45,015 nt of DNA from CAZTXD01 sp964617995 (GTDB lineage: Bacteria > Actinomycetota > Acidimicrobiia > Spongiisociales > ZC4RG35). Position numbers and translations under genes: made by a program. The DNA is taken from the NCBI GenBank assembly GCA_964617995.1, contig CAZTXD010000010.1, positions 1 through 45,015 on the forward strand, in the 5' to 3' direction. The notes beneath the pieces were generated by a model, which saw nothing but the letters and a program-made list of their open reading frames with translations, was not told the origin of the DNA and searched no databases. Shown one piece after another: positions 8,429 through 16,977 of this stretch; position 1 is the first letter of the stretch; every line of letters starts with the position of its first letter.

Positions 8429-8461
8429 GACGCACACGCCGGTCTTGGGGGCGTGTACGTC
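8429..8461 (-). promoter_or_regulatory. Leader hairpin upstream of the ilvB attenuator
   Basis: A 12-bp stem (8450-8461 with 8429-8440, one G-T pair) and a nine-base loop begins inside the stop codon of the leader peptide. Its position fits the pause or 1:2 hairpin of classic amino-acid attenuators. I could not settle which segment forms the antiterminator; a 6-bp pairing of CTGGTA in the leader frame with TACCGG at the terminator loop is one candidate. Confidence 0.7.
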
Positions 8462-8492
8462 AGGCGATAAGGAGTACCAGTTCGTGGATCAT
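8460..8492 (-). CDS. ilvB leader peptide (10 residues, rich in Ile, Leu, Val)
   Basis: The frame ATG 8492 to TGA 8460-8462 encodes MIHELVLLIA. Six of the nine residues after Met are Leu, Val or Ile, read by codons that include CTT and GTA, which should be uncommon in such a GC-rich genome. The frame begins about 10 bases after the likely transcription start and has no real Shine-Dalgarno. It is followed directly by a 12-bp hairpin and then an intrinsic terminator. Attenuation of ilvBNC through a leader peptide lacking a ribosome site has been shown in Corynebacterium glutamicum, so the arrangement has precedent. Stalling at these codons would sense branched-chain aminoacyl-tRNA supply. Confidence 0.82.
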   Translation of the reverse strand: MIHELVLLIA

Positions 8493-8502
8493 GTGCCTAT
8501 GC

Positions 8503-8530
8503 AGTATGCCACCGTGATCGGAGAGGTCAA
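8503..8530 (-). promoter_or_regulatory. ilvB: ilvB promoter
   Basis: On the minus strand, a -35 TTGACC (8525-8530) is separated by 16 bases from a -10 CATACT (8503-8508). Transcription would start near 8496-8500, just ahead of the leader peptide ATG 8492. An 18-base spacing to TACTGC is an alternative reading. Confidence 0.65.
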
Positions 8531-8553
8531 AGCCATTTGGGCGAACACCCCCC

Positions 8554-9708
8554 TCAGGCCGGTGCCACCACCATTCGCCGATCCCAGACCAGGTACACGA
8601 CCGCCCCCGTCGCCACGAGTCCACCGACCGCCGAGAAGGCGACTCCGTACCCTGCCATCTCGATGAGCACGCCGACTGCCGGCGCCACGGCCACCAGCCC
8701 GATGTCGAAGATGGAGGTGAAGGTGGCGACGGCCGAGCCGCGTTCGGCCGTCCGGGCCCTGGCGACCACCTGACTTGACAGGAGCGGGAACACTGCGCCG
8801 TGGGCGGTCCCCAGCACCGCCGCGCCCAGGCCCAGGAGCAGCGGCCCGGTGGCGACGGCGACCAGTGTCAGTCCGGCAGCCTGTCCCAGGATGGCTACCA
8901 CGGTGACAGGGCGATGGGGGAGACGGTCGTAGCGGCTTCCGCCTCCCAGCCGGATCAGCACCGCCATCCCTCCGTATATGCCGAAGAAGAGCCCGAGGCT
9001 CCCGATGCGCCGGGTGTCGACGTATGTCCGCATGAACGTGAAGAGTGTCTCCAGGCCCATGGCGAACATGAGCGTTATCAGCCACAGCGGCAGCATGTCG
9101 GGCTGGGAGACCACCGCCCAGAACGAGCGTCGGGGCCGATGTCCCATTACGGGAAGCAGCGGCAATCGCCACACCAGGGCCCACGACACGGCCCCCGACA
9201 CCGCGGCGGCGGCTATGACCCCGGGGTAGTCGGCCACCACGATCAGGACGTCCCCCAGCAGGTTGGAGGTGGCGATAGGGATGAGACCCGACAGGCCGAA
9301 GACGGCTAAACCCTGGGTGCGCAAACCCGGCGGCAACGAGTCGGCCGCGTAGGTGAGGAGGGTGGTGAACAGCAGGATCTGGAGGACGCGCTGGACCAGG
9401 AAGGCCGTCCACAGCACCACCCCGGTGGCCTCGACGGTGGCCAGGAGGGCGATCGCCGCCACGTTGGCCACCCCGGCGACACGGAGCACCGTGCGGCGGT
9501 GGACGACGTCGAGGACACGACCGAACCAGGGCCGCACCAACAGGGCGGCCACCGCCGACAGGGAGTAGGCGATTCCGATTCCCGCCTCGGTGATCCCCAG
9601 CTGGTGGAGACGGCCCGGCAGGTTGACGAGGAGGAAGAAGCCCACCTCCTGGAAGAAGCCCACAGCCCATACGGTCGGGAAAGGTGAGGTTCGGAAGAGA
9701 CGACCCAT
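8554..9708 (-). CDS. Major facilitator superfamily transporter
   Basis: This 384-residue integral membrane protein has about 12 hydrophobic segments in two halves, typical of MFS permeases. The cytoplasmic loop after the second segment reads RPWFGRVLDVVHRRTVLR, the MFS A-motif region, and a second-half counterpart is IRLGGGSRYDRLPHRP. The substrate is unknown; a drug or sugar efflux-type permease is possible. The start ATG 9708 (MGRLFRTSPF) is preferred because sequence upstream has no membrane character and runs into the divergent gene at 9759. A TACTGT lies 10 bases upstream. Its stop is about 25 bases from the ilvB -35 region, with no terminator visible between. Confidence 0.88.
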   Translation of the reverse strand: MGRLFRTSPFPTVWAVGFFQEVGFFLLVNLPGRLHQLGITEAGIGIAYSLSAVAALLVRPWFGRVLDVVHRRTVLRVAGVANVAAIALLATVEATGVVLWTAFLVQRVLQILLFTTLLTYAADSLPPGLRTQGLAVFGLSGLIPIATSNLLGDVLIVVADYPGVIAAAAVSGAVSWALVWRLPLLPVMGHRPRRSFWAVVSQPDMLPLWLITLMFAMGLETLFTFMRTYVDTRRIGSLGLFFGIYGGMAVLIRLGGGSRYDRLPHRPVTVVAILGQAAGLTLVAVATGPLLLGLGAAVLGTAHGAVFPLLSSQVVARARTAERGSAVATFTSIFDIGLVAVAPAVGVLIEMAGYGVAFSAVGGLVATGAVVYLVWDRRMVVAPA

Positions 9709-9744
9709 GAGCCGGACAACAGTACCCCCGCTGAGCCCGTCCGG

Positions 9745-9750
9745 TACCGT
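9745..9750 (+). promoter_or_regulatory. -10 element for a leaderless start at 9759
   Basis: TACCGT ends 8 bases before ATG 9759, and there is no Shine-Dalgarno between. Confidence 0.45.
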
Positions 9751-9758
9751 CTTCGGGG

Positions 9759-10955
9759 ATGGAACTCGACAGGGAGTCGATGGAGCTTCTACGGCCCGCC
9801 GCCGACCGGCTACGTCGGGCCCTACAGCGGATGGACTCCGATGATGTTCCGCCGCCGCTGCGACCCCTGGCGGAGTCTTCCGCCCGGCGGCTCCCGCCGC
9901 CGCTGCTGAAGCGGGCCCTGTCGGAGCTGGGCGACTCCGAATGGCTGCAGGCCGAGGTCGCGGCCGAAGGGGACCTGACACCCGGCTCCGCCGAGGAGCT
10001 GTTCGTCGTCCGCCCCGACGAATGGGAGGCGCGACTCCAGGCGCTCGTCGACGAGGTCGCCCACAAGCGCCGAGAGGAGGACCGCTCCGAGCTCGAACAG
10101 AAGCTGGCCAACGCCCTGAAGACGATCTCACGTCTCGAAGAGGAGCTGGACGAGGGGAATCGGGAGGTGGCTGCGGCGGAGCGGAGGGCCCGGGACCGGC
10201 TACGCGCGCAGGTGGAGGCGGCCCAGCGGGGCAAGACGAGCGCCGAAGCGCAAGCCCGTCATGAGGCCCATGAGGCGTCGCGGTTGGCGAGTCGGGTGGA
10301 AAGGCTCGAGGCCGAGTTGGGGTCGGCGGACACCCGGGTGGAGACACTGCGATCCCTCCTCGAGAAGGAGAGGCGGGCAACGCCCCAACCGAAGCCCACC
10401 GGTCCCGACCGGGGGTGGTTCCCCGACGATCCCCTGGAGATGGCCGAAGAGCTCGACCGTATCGTCACGGCCCTGCGGCTGGGTCCCCTGGAACCGAAGG
10501 AGGGTCCCGACGGGGAGTCGGTGGATACTCGTCTTCCCGACGGCATCCGACCCGACCGGGCGGAGGCGGTCCGCTGGCTGATGGGTCACAGGCTCCGCTG
10601 GCTGATCGACGGCTACAACGTCGCCTTCCAGGTGGCCGACGAACCGGATTCGGTCACCCGGTCCCGGCTGGTGTCGGCCGCCGGGCGGATCGCCGCTCTC
10701 TCGGTGCCGGGGTCGATGGTGGTGATCGTGTTCGACTCGTCAGTGGACACATCTTCGCTTCCAGCCGACCGTCGGGTTCGGGTGGTGTATGCGCCCTCGG
10801 CCGACGAGTGGATCATCGAGCACGCCGGTTCCAACACCGTGGCGGTGTCCTCCGACCGCCGTGTACGGGAAGGGGCCGAGGAGGCTGGTGCCGTCGGGTT
10901 GTGGGCGGAGGCGCTGGCCGAATGGATCGACGCGGGAGGTCGGATCGGGCCCTGA
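9759..10955 (+). CDS. Coiled-coil protein with C-terminal YacP-like NYN (PIN-fold) domain
   Basis: The 398-residue protein has three parts. Residues 1-95 are helical and proline-containing. Residues about 100-215 are a long charged coiled coil (repeated Glu/Arg/Ala heptads such as ISRLEEELDEGNREVAAAER). The C-terminal domain from about residue 280 is YacP/NYN-like, with conserved acidic positions in WLIDGYNVAF, VIVFDSSVD, APSADEWIIEHA and VSSDRRVREGA. NYN domains are PIN-fold ribonucleases; YacP (Rae1) of Bacillus cleaves mRNA on the ribosome. Fusion to a coiled coil is seen in actinobacterial members, so an RNA-processing role is likely but unproven. There is no Shine-Dalgarno; a -10-like hexamer 8 bases upstream suggests a leaderless transcript. 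Confidence 0.85.
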   Translation: MELDRESMELLRPAADRLRRALQRMDSDDVPPPLRPLAESSARRLPPPLLKRALSELGDSEWLQAEVAAEGDLTPGSAEELFVVRPDEWEARLQALVDEVAHKRREEDRSELEQKLANALKTISRLEEELDEGNREVAAAERRARDRLRAQVEAAQRGKTSAEAQARHEAHEASRLASRVERLEAELGSADTRVETLRSLLEKERRATPQPKPTGPDRGWFPDDPLEMAEELDRIVTALRLGPLEPKEGPDGESVDTRLPDGIRPDRAEAVRWLMGHRLRWLIDGYNVAFQVADEPDSVTRSRLVSAAGRIAALSVPGSMVVIVFDSSVDTSSLPADRRVRVVYAPSADEWIIEHAGSNTVAVSSDRRVREGAEEAGAVGLWAEALAEWIDAGGRIGP

Positions 10956-10968
10956 CGGGGGCGGGGGT

Positions 10969-10974
10969 TACCAT
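10969..10974 (+). promoter_or_regulatory. -10 element for a leaderless start at 10982
   Basis: TACCAT ends 7 bases before ATG 10982, in the 26-base gap after the NYN gene. No Shine-Dalgarno is present. Confidence 0.5.
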
Positions 10975-10981
10975 CCGGATC

Positions 10982-12232
10982 ATGACACCCTCGGTCATCA
11001 TCGCCGGTGGAGGATTCGCCGGTATGGCCGTTGCCCGTCGCCTCGAGGACCGTGCCCGGGTGACGGTGGTGTCGGATCAGAACTTCCAGCTCTTCACCCC
11101 GATGCTGGCCGAGGTGGCATCCGGTGACCTCGACCCGCGCCACATCATCACCCCGATCCGCCAGCTCGCGCCCCAGGCGCGGGTGGTCTCGGGTGAGGTC
11201 GAGTCGATAGATCCGTGGTCCAGGACCGTGAAGGTGGCGCGTCCGTTCGGTCTCGAGCCGATGGAGCTGACGGGGGACGCTGTCGTCGTGGCGTTGGGGT
11301 CGGTGCCGGCCACCTTCGGCGTAGAAGGGGTCGACGAGTGGGCCCTGCCCTTCAAGACCATCGCCGACTCATTGCGGATACGCAACCGGATCCTGGCTCT
11401 GCTCGAGACGTCCACCGAGGAAGACGACCGCCGCCTGACCCATGTGGCGGTGGTGGGGGCGGGGTACTCGGGTGTCGAGCTGGCTGCGGCCCTGGCCGAT
11501 TTCCTGGGCGAGGCGTCGAGGCGCTTCTTCACGTCGGCTCCCCGCCCGGCGGTCACACTCGTCGACGCGGTGGATCGGGTGACGCCGACCCTGTCACGTT
11601 CCCGGTCGTCGGCCGCCGAGCGCGCCCTGACGCGGCGCGGGGTGGACCTGGTGCTGGGCGCCAAGGTCGAGTCGGTGACCCCACACGGTCTACGCCTCGC
11701 CTCCGGCACCGGCATCGAAGCCGAGACCGTCGTGTGGGCGGCGGGGGTGCAACCGTCCCCCTTGGTGGGGGAGCTGGGTCTTCCCACCGAGCGCGGCAGG
11801 CTCGTCGTCGACGCCCGTCTCATGGCAGCTCCCGGTATCTTCGCCGTCGGCGACGCTGCCCTCGCTCCCGACGGGCGCGGCGGTGTCTCGCCCCCGACCG
11901 CCCAGTTCGCCCTTCGCCAGGGGCTTTATCTGGGACGCCACCTCCCCGGTCTTCTCGCCGGGTCCCAGGTACCCGACTTCAAGTATCGCAACCTGGGCGA
12001 ACTGGTTTCGCTGGGCCACCGCAACGCCGTCGGGCAGGTGCTGGGCTTTCCGGTGTCCGGGTTCCTGGCCTGGTTCCTGTGGCGCAGCTACTACCTGATG
12101 CGGCTTCCGTCGCTGCTGCGCAAGACGAGGGTGGCCATGGACTGGACGCTGGACCTGTTGTTCCCTCCCGACGTGGCCTGGCTGCCGTCCTCGGATCTGG
12201 GCCACGACGTGGATACCCGCCCCATTCCGTAA
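10982..12232 (+). CDS. NDH-2-like NAD(P)H:quinone oxidoreductase flavoprotein
   Basis: This 416-residue pyridine-nucleotide-disulphide-family flavoprotein has an N-terminal FAD dinucleotide motif (VIIAGGGFAGMAVA, Gly 9-11 and 14). A second Rossmann motif for NAD(P)H is VAVVGAGYSGVELAAAL near residue 155. The FAD-binding GIFAVGDAAL lies near 280, followed by PPTAQFALRQG. The C-terminal region has a hydrophobic and basic stretch (VSGFLAWFLWRSYYLMRLPS), as in type II NADH dehydrogenases that sit on the membrane surface and feed electrons to quinone. No CxxC redox pair is seen, so disulphide reductases are excluded. ATG 10982 is chosen because a -10-like hexamer lies 7 bases upstream; longer upstream frames overlap the NYN gene. 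Confidence 0.88.
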   Translation: MTPSVIIAGGGFAGMAVARRLEDRARVTVVSDQNFQLFTPMLAEVASGDLDPRHIITPIRQLAPQARVVSGEVESIDPWSRTVKVARPFGLEPMELTGDAVVVALGSVPATFGVEGVDEWALPFKTIADSLRIRNRILALLETSTEEDDRRLTHVAVVGAGYSGVELAAALADFLGEASRRFFTSAPRPAVTLVDAVDRVTPTLSRSRSSAAERALTRRGVDLVLGAKVESVTPHGLRLASGTGIEAETVVWAAGVQPSPLVGELGLPTERGRLVVDARLMAAPGIFAVGDAALAPDGRGGVSPPTAQFALRQGLYLGRHLPGLLAGSQVPDFKYRNLGELVSLGHRNAVGQVLGFPVSGFLAWFLWRSYYLMRLPSLLRKTRVAMDWTLDLLFPPDVAWLPSSDLGHDVDTRPIP

Positions 12233-12354
12233 TTCTTGGCTCCCTTGACTGATCCGGAGGTTGCCGCCGGTGACCCGCGAATGTTCGCCCCGGCGACAGC
12301 TGGCGGGTCGCAGTCGACGAAGACGACCGCTGCCAGCCGGTGGCGGCGTGAACC

Positions 12355-12474
12355 GTGGGCTCCACCCCACCCCTAGCGGGGTGTGGAACCCTGGGTTCGC
12401 CTCCGGGACGACGCCGTAACCATCTGTGGGCTCCACCCCACCCCTAGCGGGGTGTGGAACCCAGGGTTCGCTCC
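12355..12474. repeat. Two tandem copies of a ~50-bp intergenic dyad element
   Basis: The units at 12355-12404 and 12426-12474 have a 71-base period and differ by one substitution and one single-base gap. Each contains two dyads: CACCCC-TAGC-GGGGTG, and GAACCC-N-GGGTTC with N being T in the first copy and A in the second. It lies in the 281-base gap between the flavoprotein gene and the 59-residue gene. No T-tract follows, so it is not a typical intrinsic terminator; a REP-like element is possible. I see nothing else in this gap. Confidence 0.85.
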
Positions 12475-12500
12475 CGACCAAAAATGTCACACGCCTCCGA

Positions 12501-12506
12501 TACGTT
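12501..12506 (+). promoter_or_regulatory. -10 element for a leaderless start at 12514
   Basis: TACGTT ends 7 bases before ATG 12514, immediately after the tandem dyad repeats. Confidence 0.45.
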
Positions 12507-12513
12507 CACCGGC

Positions 12514-12693
12514 ATGCTGATCGACTGCAATACCTGCCGGATGCGCAACACCTCCGCCTGCGACGGGTGCGTCGTGACCGTCCTGTTCGGGTCCACCCCG
12601 GTGGAACTCGACGAGGAGGAGCGACGTGCCCTCGACAACCTGGCTGAAGCCGGTCTGTGCCCACCGCTGCGCCTGGTGCCCAAAGCCGGATAG
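12514..12693 (+). CDS. Small Cys4 (putative zinc-binding) actinobacterial protein
   Basis: This 59-residue protein starts MLIDCNTCRMRNTSACDGC and so has four cysteines in a CxxC-x7-CxxC pattern (residues 5, 8, 16, 19), followed by VVTVLFGSTP, an acidic helix (ELDEEERRALDNLAEAG) and a short LCPPLRLVP tail. The four cysteines suggest a zinc knuckle or small Fe-S site. I recognise the pattern as a small conserved protein of Actinobacteria without a known function. The start is set by the Cys motif and by TACGTT 7 bases upstream. It ends 25 bases before the QueG-like gene. Confidence 0.72.
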   Translation: MLIDCNTCRMRNTSACDGCVVTVLFGSTPVELDEEERRALDNLAEAGLCPPLRLVPKAG

Positions 12694-12706
12694 ACGCCGG
12701 ATGCAA

Positions 12707-12712
12707 TAGCCT
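12707..12712 (+). promoter_or_regulatory. -10 element for a leaderless start at 12719
   Basis: TAGCCT ends 6 bases before GTG 12719. Confidence 0.45.
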
Positions 12713-12718
12713 GGACGT

Positions 12719-13804
12719 GTGGACGCACTTCCCAACGCCACGGATCTGATCGCCTCCGGTCTCGGGGCGGGGCTCGACGGCGTGGGCGTGGCCGATGTCG
12801 GCCCCTTCGATGGCGTTCGCGACACGATGGAAGGCCGCCTCGCCTCGGGCATGACCGGACGGTTGGCCTTCACCTTCAAGGACCCGGTCACCGCCACCGA
12901 GGTCAGGCGTTCGTTCCCCTGGGCCGTCCGCCTGGTGGTGGGGATCCGCTCCTATCTCCCCGAGGCGGGTTCCGCTCCGGTGCGGCCCCGTCACGGGCGG
13001 GTGGCTCGTTTCGCAGTCGAGGATCCCTACTTGCCGCTGCGGGAAGGGCTCGAGGTCGTGGCCGGTCGGCTACGGGAGGCGGGACACCACGCCGAGATCC
13101 TGGTCGACGATGATCGGCTGGTGGATCGGGCCGCCGCAGTGCGCGCAGGCCTGGCCTGGTGGGGGAAATCGACGATGGCCCTCACCCCGGGGCTGGGGCC
13201 CTGGTTCGTGATCGGCAGTGTGGTGACTGACGCCGAGCTAGAGGTGTCCCCGGAGATGACCCGTAGCTGCGGAACCTGCGTTGCCTGCCTCCCCGCCTGC
13301 CCCACCGGTGCCCTGGTCGCTCCGGGAGTCCTCGATGCCCGCCGCTGCCTGGCCGCCCTCGCCCAGTCTCCCGGGGTGATACCCCGACGATGGCGGGCGG
13401 CGATGGGGGACCGCCTTTACGGGTGTGACGAGTGCCTGATCGCCTGCCCTCCCGGCCTGCGGCTGTCGGAGCGGTCCCGTGACGAGAGAGGCTCCGTCGA
13501 CCTCGAATGGGTCCTCACGTCCGCCGATCGGACTCTGGTCGATCGCTTCGCCCACTTCTACCTGCCGGATCGGTCTCCCCGGGTGCTGCGGCGAAACGCC
13601 CTGGTGGCGATGGGCAACGACGGGGACCCGGACTTCTTCGACCTGGTCGCTCTCCATGTGGGTCACCGCGACTGGCTGCTGCGGGCCCACGCCGTGTGGG
13701 CGTTGGGGCGAATCGGTGGTTCCCGGGCTCGGGCGGTGCTGGTGGATCGTGTCCGCCGGGAGCGCCACCGAGAGGTCAGAACCGAACTGCACGCCGAGCT
13801 TTGA
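12719..13804 (+). CDS. queG: Epoxyqueuosine reductase-like Fe-S protein (QueG family)
   Basis: QueG is a cobalamin- and [4Fe-4S]-dependent enzyme that reduces epoxyqueuosine to queuosine in tRNA. The 361-residue protein has an N-terminal DUF1730/cobalamin region, the VDRAAAVRAGLAWWGKSTM block, and two ferredoxin-type clusters: CGTCVACLPACPTGAL, then LDARRC with YGCDECLIACP. The C-terminal 90 residues are HEAT-like helical repeats (VLRRNALVAMGNDGD, LLRAHAVWALGRIGG). The first half and cluster spacing match QueG. After the last cluster CPPG replaces the usual CPWN, so the tRNA substrate is likely but not certain. The start is GTG 12719 with a -10-like hexamer 6 bases upstream. No other queuosine gene is in the window. 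Confidence 0.85.
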   Translation: MDALPNATDLIASGLGAGLDGVGVADVGPFDGVRDTMEGRLASGMTGRLAFTFKDPVTATEVRRSFPWAVRLVVGIRSYLPEAGSAPVRPRHGRVARFAVEDPYLPLREGLEVVAGRLREAGHHAEILVDDDRLVDRAAAVRAGLAWWGKSTMALTPGLGPWFVIGSVVTDAELEVSPEMTRSCGTCVACLPACPTGALVAPGVLDARRCLAALAQSPGVIPRRWRAAMGDRLYGCDECLIACPPGLRLSERSRDERGSVDLEWVLTSADRTLVDRFAHFYLPDRSPRVLRRNALVAMGNDGDPDFFDLVALHVGHRDWLLRAHAVWALGRIGGSRARAVLVDRVRRERHREVRTELHAEL

Positions 13805-13912
13805 CGACAATTTCGTGATCGTTCACCCGGGGATGCTGTTCCGATCCGGCCACGGTGCGTAGTTTGGAGACACTCCCCGAGGAGGCGTGCGCTCCTCGAA
13901 GGTAGGGAGGTA

Positions 13913-14734
<822 letters not shown>

Positions 14735-14746
14735 GGGGATTCGCCG

Positions 14747-16864
14747 TCAGCCCCCGAGCGGCCGGTAGGCGAGCTCCAGGTAGTCGGCGACCATCCGGTG
14801 TGACGAGAAGCGAACCAGCGACGACGCGATCGAACGTCGCATGCGAGTCACCCATTCGACCGGTATGCCCGACTCGTCGCGCCGGTAGTACATGGGAGCG
14901 ATCTCGTCGGCCACCACCCGGTAGAAGTCGTCGGCATCGTGGGCGTCGGCGGCTTCGTGATCCTCGGCCGGCTCTGGCGATCCGAAGGCCCAACCGTTGT
15001 CGCCTTCGAACGCCTCGGCCCACCAGCCGTCGAGAACACTCAGGTTCAGGACCCCGTTCATGGCCGCCTTCATCCCGGATGTGCCGGAAGCCTCCATCGG
15101 GGGACGCGGGTTGTTGACCCACACATCGCATCCCTGGACGAGGAACCTGCCCATCCGGGCGTCGTAATCCTCCAGGACGAACAGGTGCCCGGCCAGCTCC
15201 CGCACCCGGGACAGCTCGACGAGGTGACGTATCAGAGCCTGGCCGTGCTGGTCGGCGGGATGGGCCTTGCCGGCGAAGACGATCTGGATGGGTCGGGCCT
15301 GGTTGGTGATGATCGAGACCAGACGGTCGACATCGCGGAACATGAGCGTGGCTCGCTTGTAGGTAGCGAACCGCCGGGCGAAGCCGAGAGTCAGCACATC
15401 CGGGGAGAAGAGGTCGCCTACTCCTCGAAGCTGGTCGGGAGAAGCGCCGTGGCGGGCCAGCTGGCGCTGGAGACGGCCCCGGGCGAAACGGGCCAGGATC
15501 TCCTTGCGGTCCTGGTGGATGGTCCACGCCTCGCGGTCGCTCACCTCGGCCATCCGCTCGATGAGGGAGGGGTCCTCGAGGAGGGCGGAAGGCCACCTAT
15601 GGCCGAACTCCGCCCGAAGCAAGCGGCCGGACCCGCGGCCGATCCAGGTGGGGGTGTGGACTCCGTTGGTCACGGCGGCCGCCTCGTGGCCGATAAGCCA
15701 CGACCAGTCCCGGGTCACGACCTGACCGTGACGTTGCGACACCCCATTCACCACCGAGGAGAACCGGATGGCGAGGGCGCCGAGGTCGAAATGTCCCGAG
15801 TCGTGGGCGCGGGCCAGCTCGGCCAGCTCATCGATCGTCACGCCGAGCCGCTGCGCCCACGGCCCGAGGTACTTGTCGGGTATCCAGCGCTCGAAGGTCT
15901 CGTTGCCGGCCGGGACCGGGGTGTGGAGCGTGAACACGGTTCTGTCTCTCAGAGTGGCGGTCGCCTCCTCGAGCTTGCTACCCGACTCCACCTCCCGGGC
16001 GGCTCTCTCCAGGACCGACAGGGCGGCATGGCCCTCGTTGGCGTGCCACACGGCCGGCTCGATCCCCAGGGCGTCGAGGGCACGCACCGCCCCGATACCC
16101 AGCACCAGCTCCTGGAGGAACCGCATCTCGCGTCCCCGCACGTACAGGGTGTGGGTGATGGGGCGATCGGCGGGGTCGTTCTCGGGGACGTCGGTGTCGA
16201 GCAGCAGCAGAGGGACCCGCCCCACCGCCAGCCGCCACACCGCCACGGTCAACTTCCGGTTCGGTACCTCAACCGTCACCACCAGCCGGCCCCCGGCCGG
16301 AGCCGCCACCGGACGAACCGGCAGGCGGTGGGGGTCGAGGACGGGGGAGATGTGCTGTTGGTCGCCGTCGGCGTCTATCTCCTGGCGGAAATACCCCCGC
16401 CGGTAGAAGAGGCCCACTCCCACGAGCGGGAGCCCCAGATCGGAGGCCGACTTGAGGTAGTCCCCGGCCAGGATCCCCAGGCCGCCCGAGTAGAGAGGAA
16501 GCGAGTTGTGCACCCCGTACTCGGTACACAGGTAGGCGATCGGACCGGAGACGGGCGAGCCCTGCCGGCGGAACCACGTCTCCTCGCTGGTCATGTACTC
16601 GTCGAAGCGTCTGACCGCTTCGCGGTAGCGATCCTGCACCGACTCGTGGCGCTCCAGCTCCAGCCAGCGGTGAGGCTCGGTGTGCAGGAGGATGTCTACG
16701 GGGTTGTGGGTCTGCTCCCATAGGTCGGCGTCGAGAGCCGCCCACAGCGATCGGCCCGGCTCGTTCCACGACCACCACAGGTTGTTGGTCAGATCGACGA
16801 GGCGCTCCAGCGACTGAGGCACCGGGTAGCTGAGATCGTTGAGGACGGGTACGTCGGGCAGCAA
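14747..16864 (-). CDS. glgP: Alpha-glucan (glycogen/maltodextrin) phosphorylase
   Basis: This enzyme releases glucose-1-phosphate from alpha-1,4-glucans with PLP as cofactor. The 705-residue protein has the N-terminal DUF3417 domain of the short prokaryotic phosphorylases (ERLVDLTNNLWWSWNEPGRS). Catalytic blocks follow: AYLCTEYGVHNSLPLYSGGL, WHANEGHAAL, FTLHTPVPAGNE, NGVHTPTWI, GFARRFATYKRATL and NNPRPPMEASGTSGMKAAMNG. The last contains the PLP-binding lysine. The length suits this subfamily and is shorter than the enteric GlgP. The start is TTG 16864 without a convincing ribosome site, so the exact start is moderate. It is divergent from ilvD across 113 bases. Confidence 0.93.
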   Translation of the reverse strand: MLPDVPVLNDLSYPVPQSLERLVDLTNNLWWSWNEPGRSLWAALDADLWEQTHNPVDILLHTEPHRWLELERHESVQDRYREAVRRFDEYMTSEETWFRRQGSPVSGPIAYLCTEYGVHNSLPLYSGGLGILAGDYLKSASDLGLPLVGVGLFYRRGYFRQEIDADGDQQHISPVLDPHRLPVRPVAAPAGGRLVVTVEVPNRKLTVAVWRLAVGRVPLLLLDTDVPENDPADRPITHTLYVRGREMRFLQELVLGIGAVRALDALGIEPAVWHANEGHAALSVLERAAREVESGSKLEEATATLRDRTVFTLHTPVPAGNETFERWIPDKYLGPWAQRLGVTIDELAELARAHDSGHFDLGALAIRFSSVVNGVSQRHGQVVTRDWSWLIGHEAAAVTNGVHTPTWIGRGSGRLLRAEFGHRWPSALLEDPSLIERMAEVSDREAWTIHQDRKEILARFARGRLQRQLARHGASPDQLRGVGDLFSPDVLTLGFARRFATYKRATLMFRDVDRLVSIITNQARPIQIVFAGKAHPADQHGQALIRHLVELSRVRELAGHLFVLEDYDARMGRFLVQGCDVWVNNPRPPMEASGTSGMKAAMNGVLNLSVLDGWWAEAFEGDNGWAFGSPEPAEDHEAADAHDADDFYRVVADEIAPMYYRRDESGIPVEWVTRMRRSIASSLVRFSSHRMVADYLELAYRPLGG

Positions 16865-16920
16865 TGTTCACTCGGGGATAGGCAAGGTCACAAGATTAGG
16901 GCCGCGCCGCTCGGGCCCGC

Positions 16921-16940
16921 CGCGGCTGTCGCCAGCCGCG
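16921..16940. promoter_or_regulatory. Dyad in the glgP-ilvD divergent region
   Basis: CGCGGCT (16921-16927) and AGCCGCG (16934-16940) form a perfect 7-bp inverted repeat with a six-base centre. It lies about 25 bases upstream of the ilvD -10-like hexamer. It could be an operator or a GC-rich chance dyad. Confidence 0.3.
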
Positions 16941-16965
16941 ATGCCCGTGTCGGTCGGCAGGGTCA

Positions 16966-16971
16966 TATCAT
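16966..16971 (+). promoter_or_regulatory. ilvD: -10 element for the leaderless ilvD start
   Basis: TATCAT ends 6 bases before ATG 16978. The CGGAG between them is too close to the start to act as a Shine-Dalgarno. Confidence 0.55.
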
Positions 16972-16977
16972 CGGAGC

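Noticed and set aside
8489..10234. Minus-strand frame of 581 codons covering the MFS gene
   Set aside because: Serine/arginine-rich shadow of the MFS and NYN genes in another frame; no recognisable domain.
12355..12474. Dyads read as an intrinsic terminator of the flavoprotein gene
   Set aside because: No T-tract on either strand and the unit is duplicated with a 71-base period.
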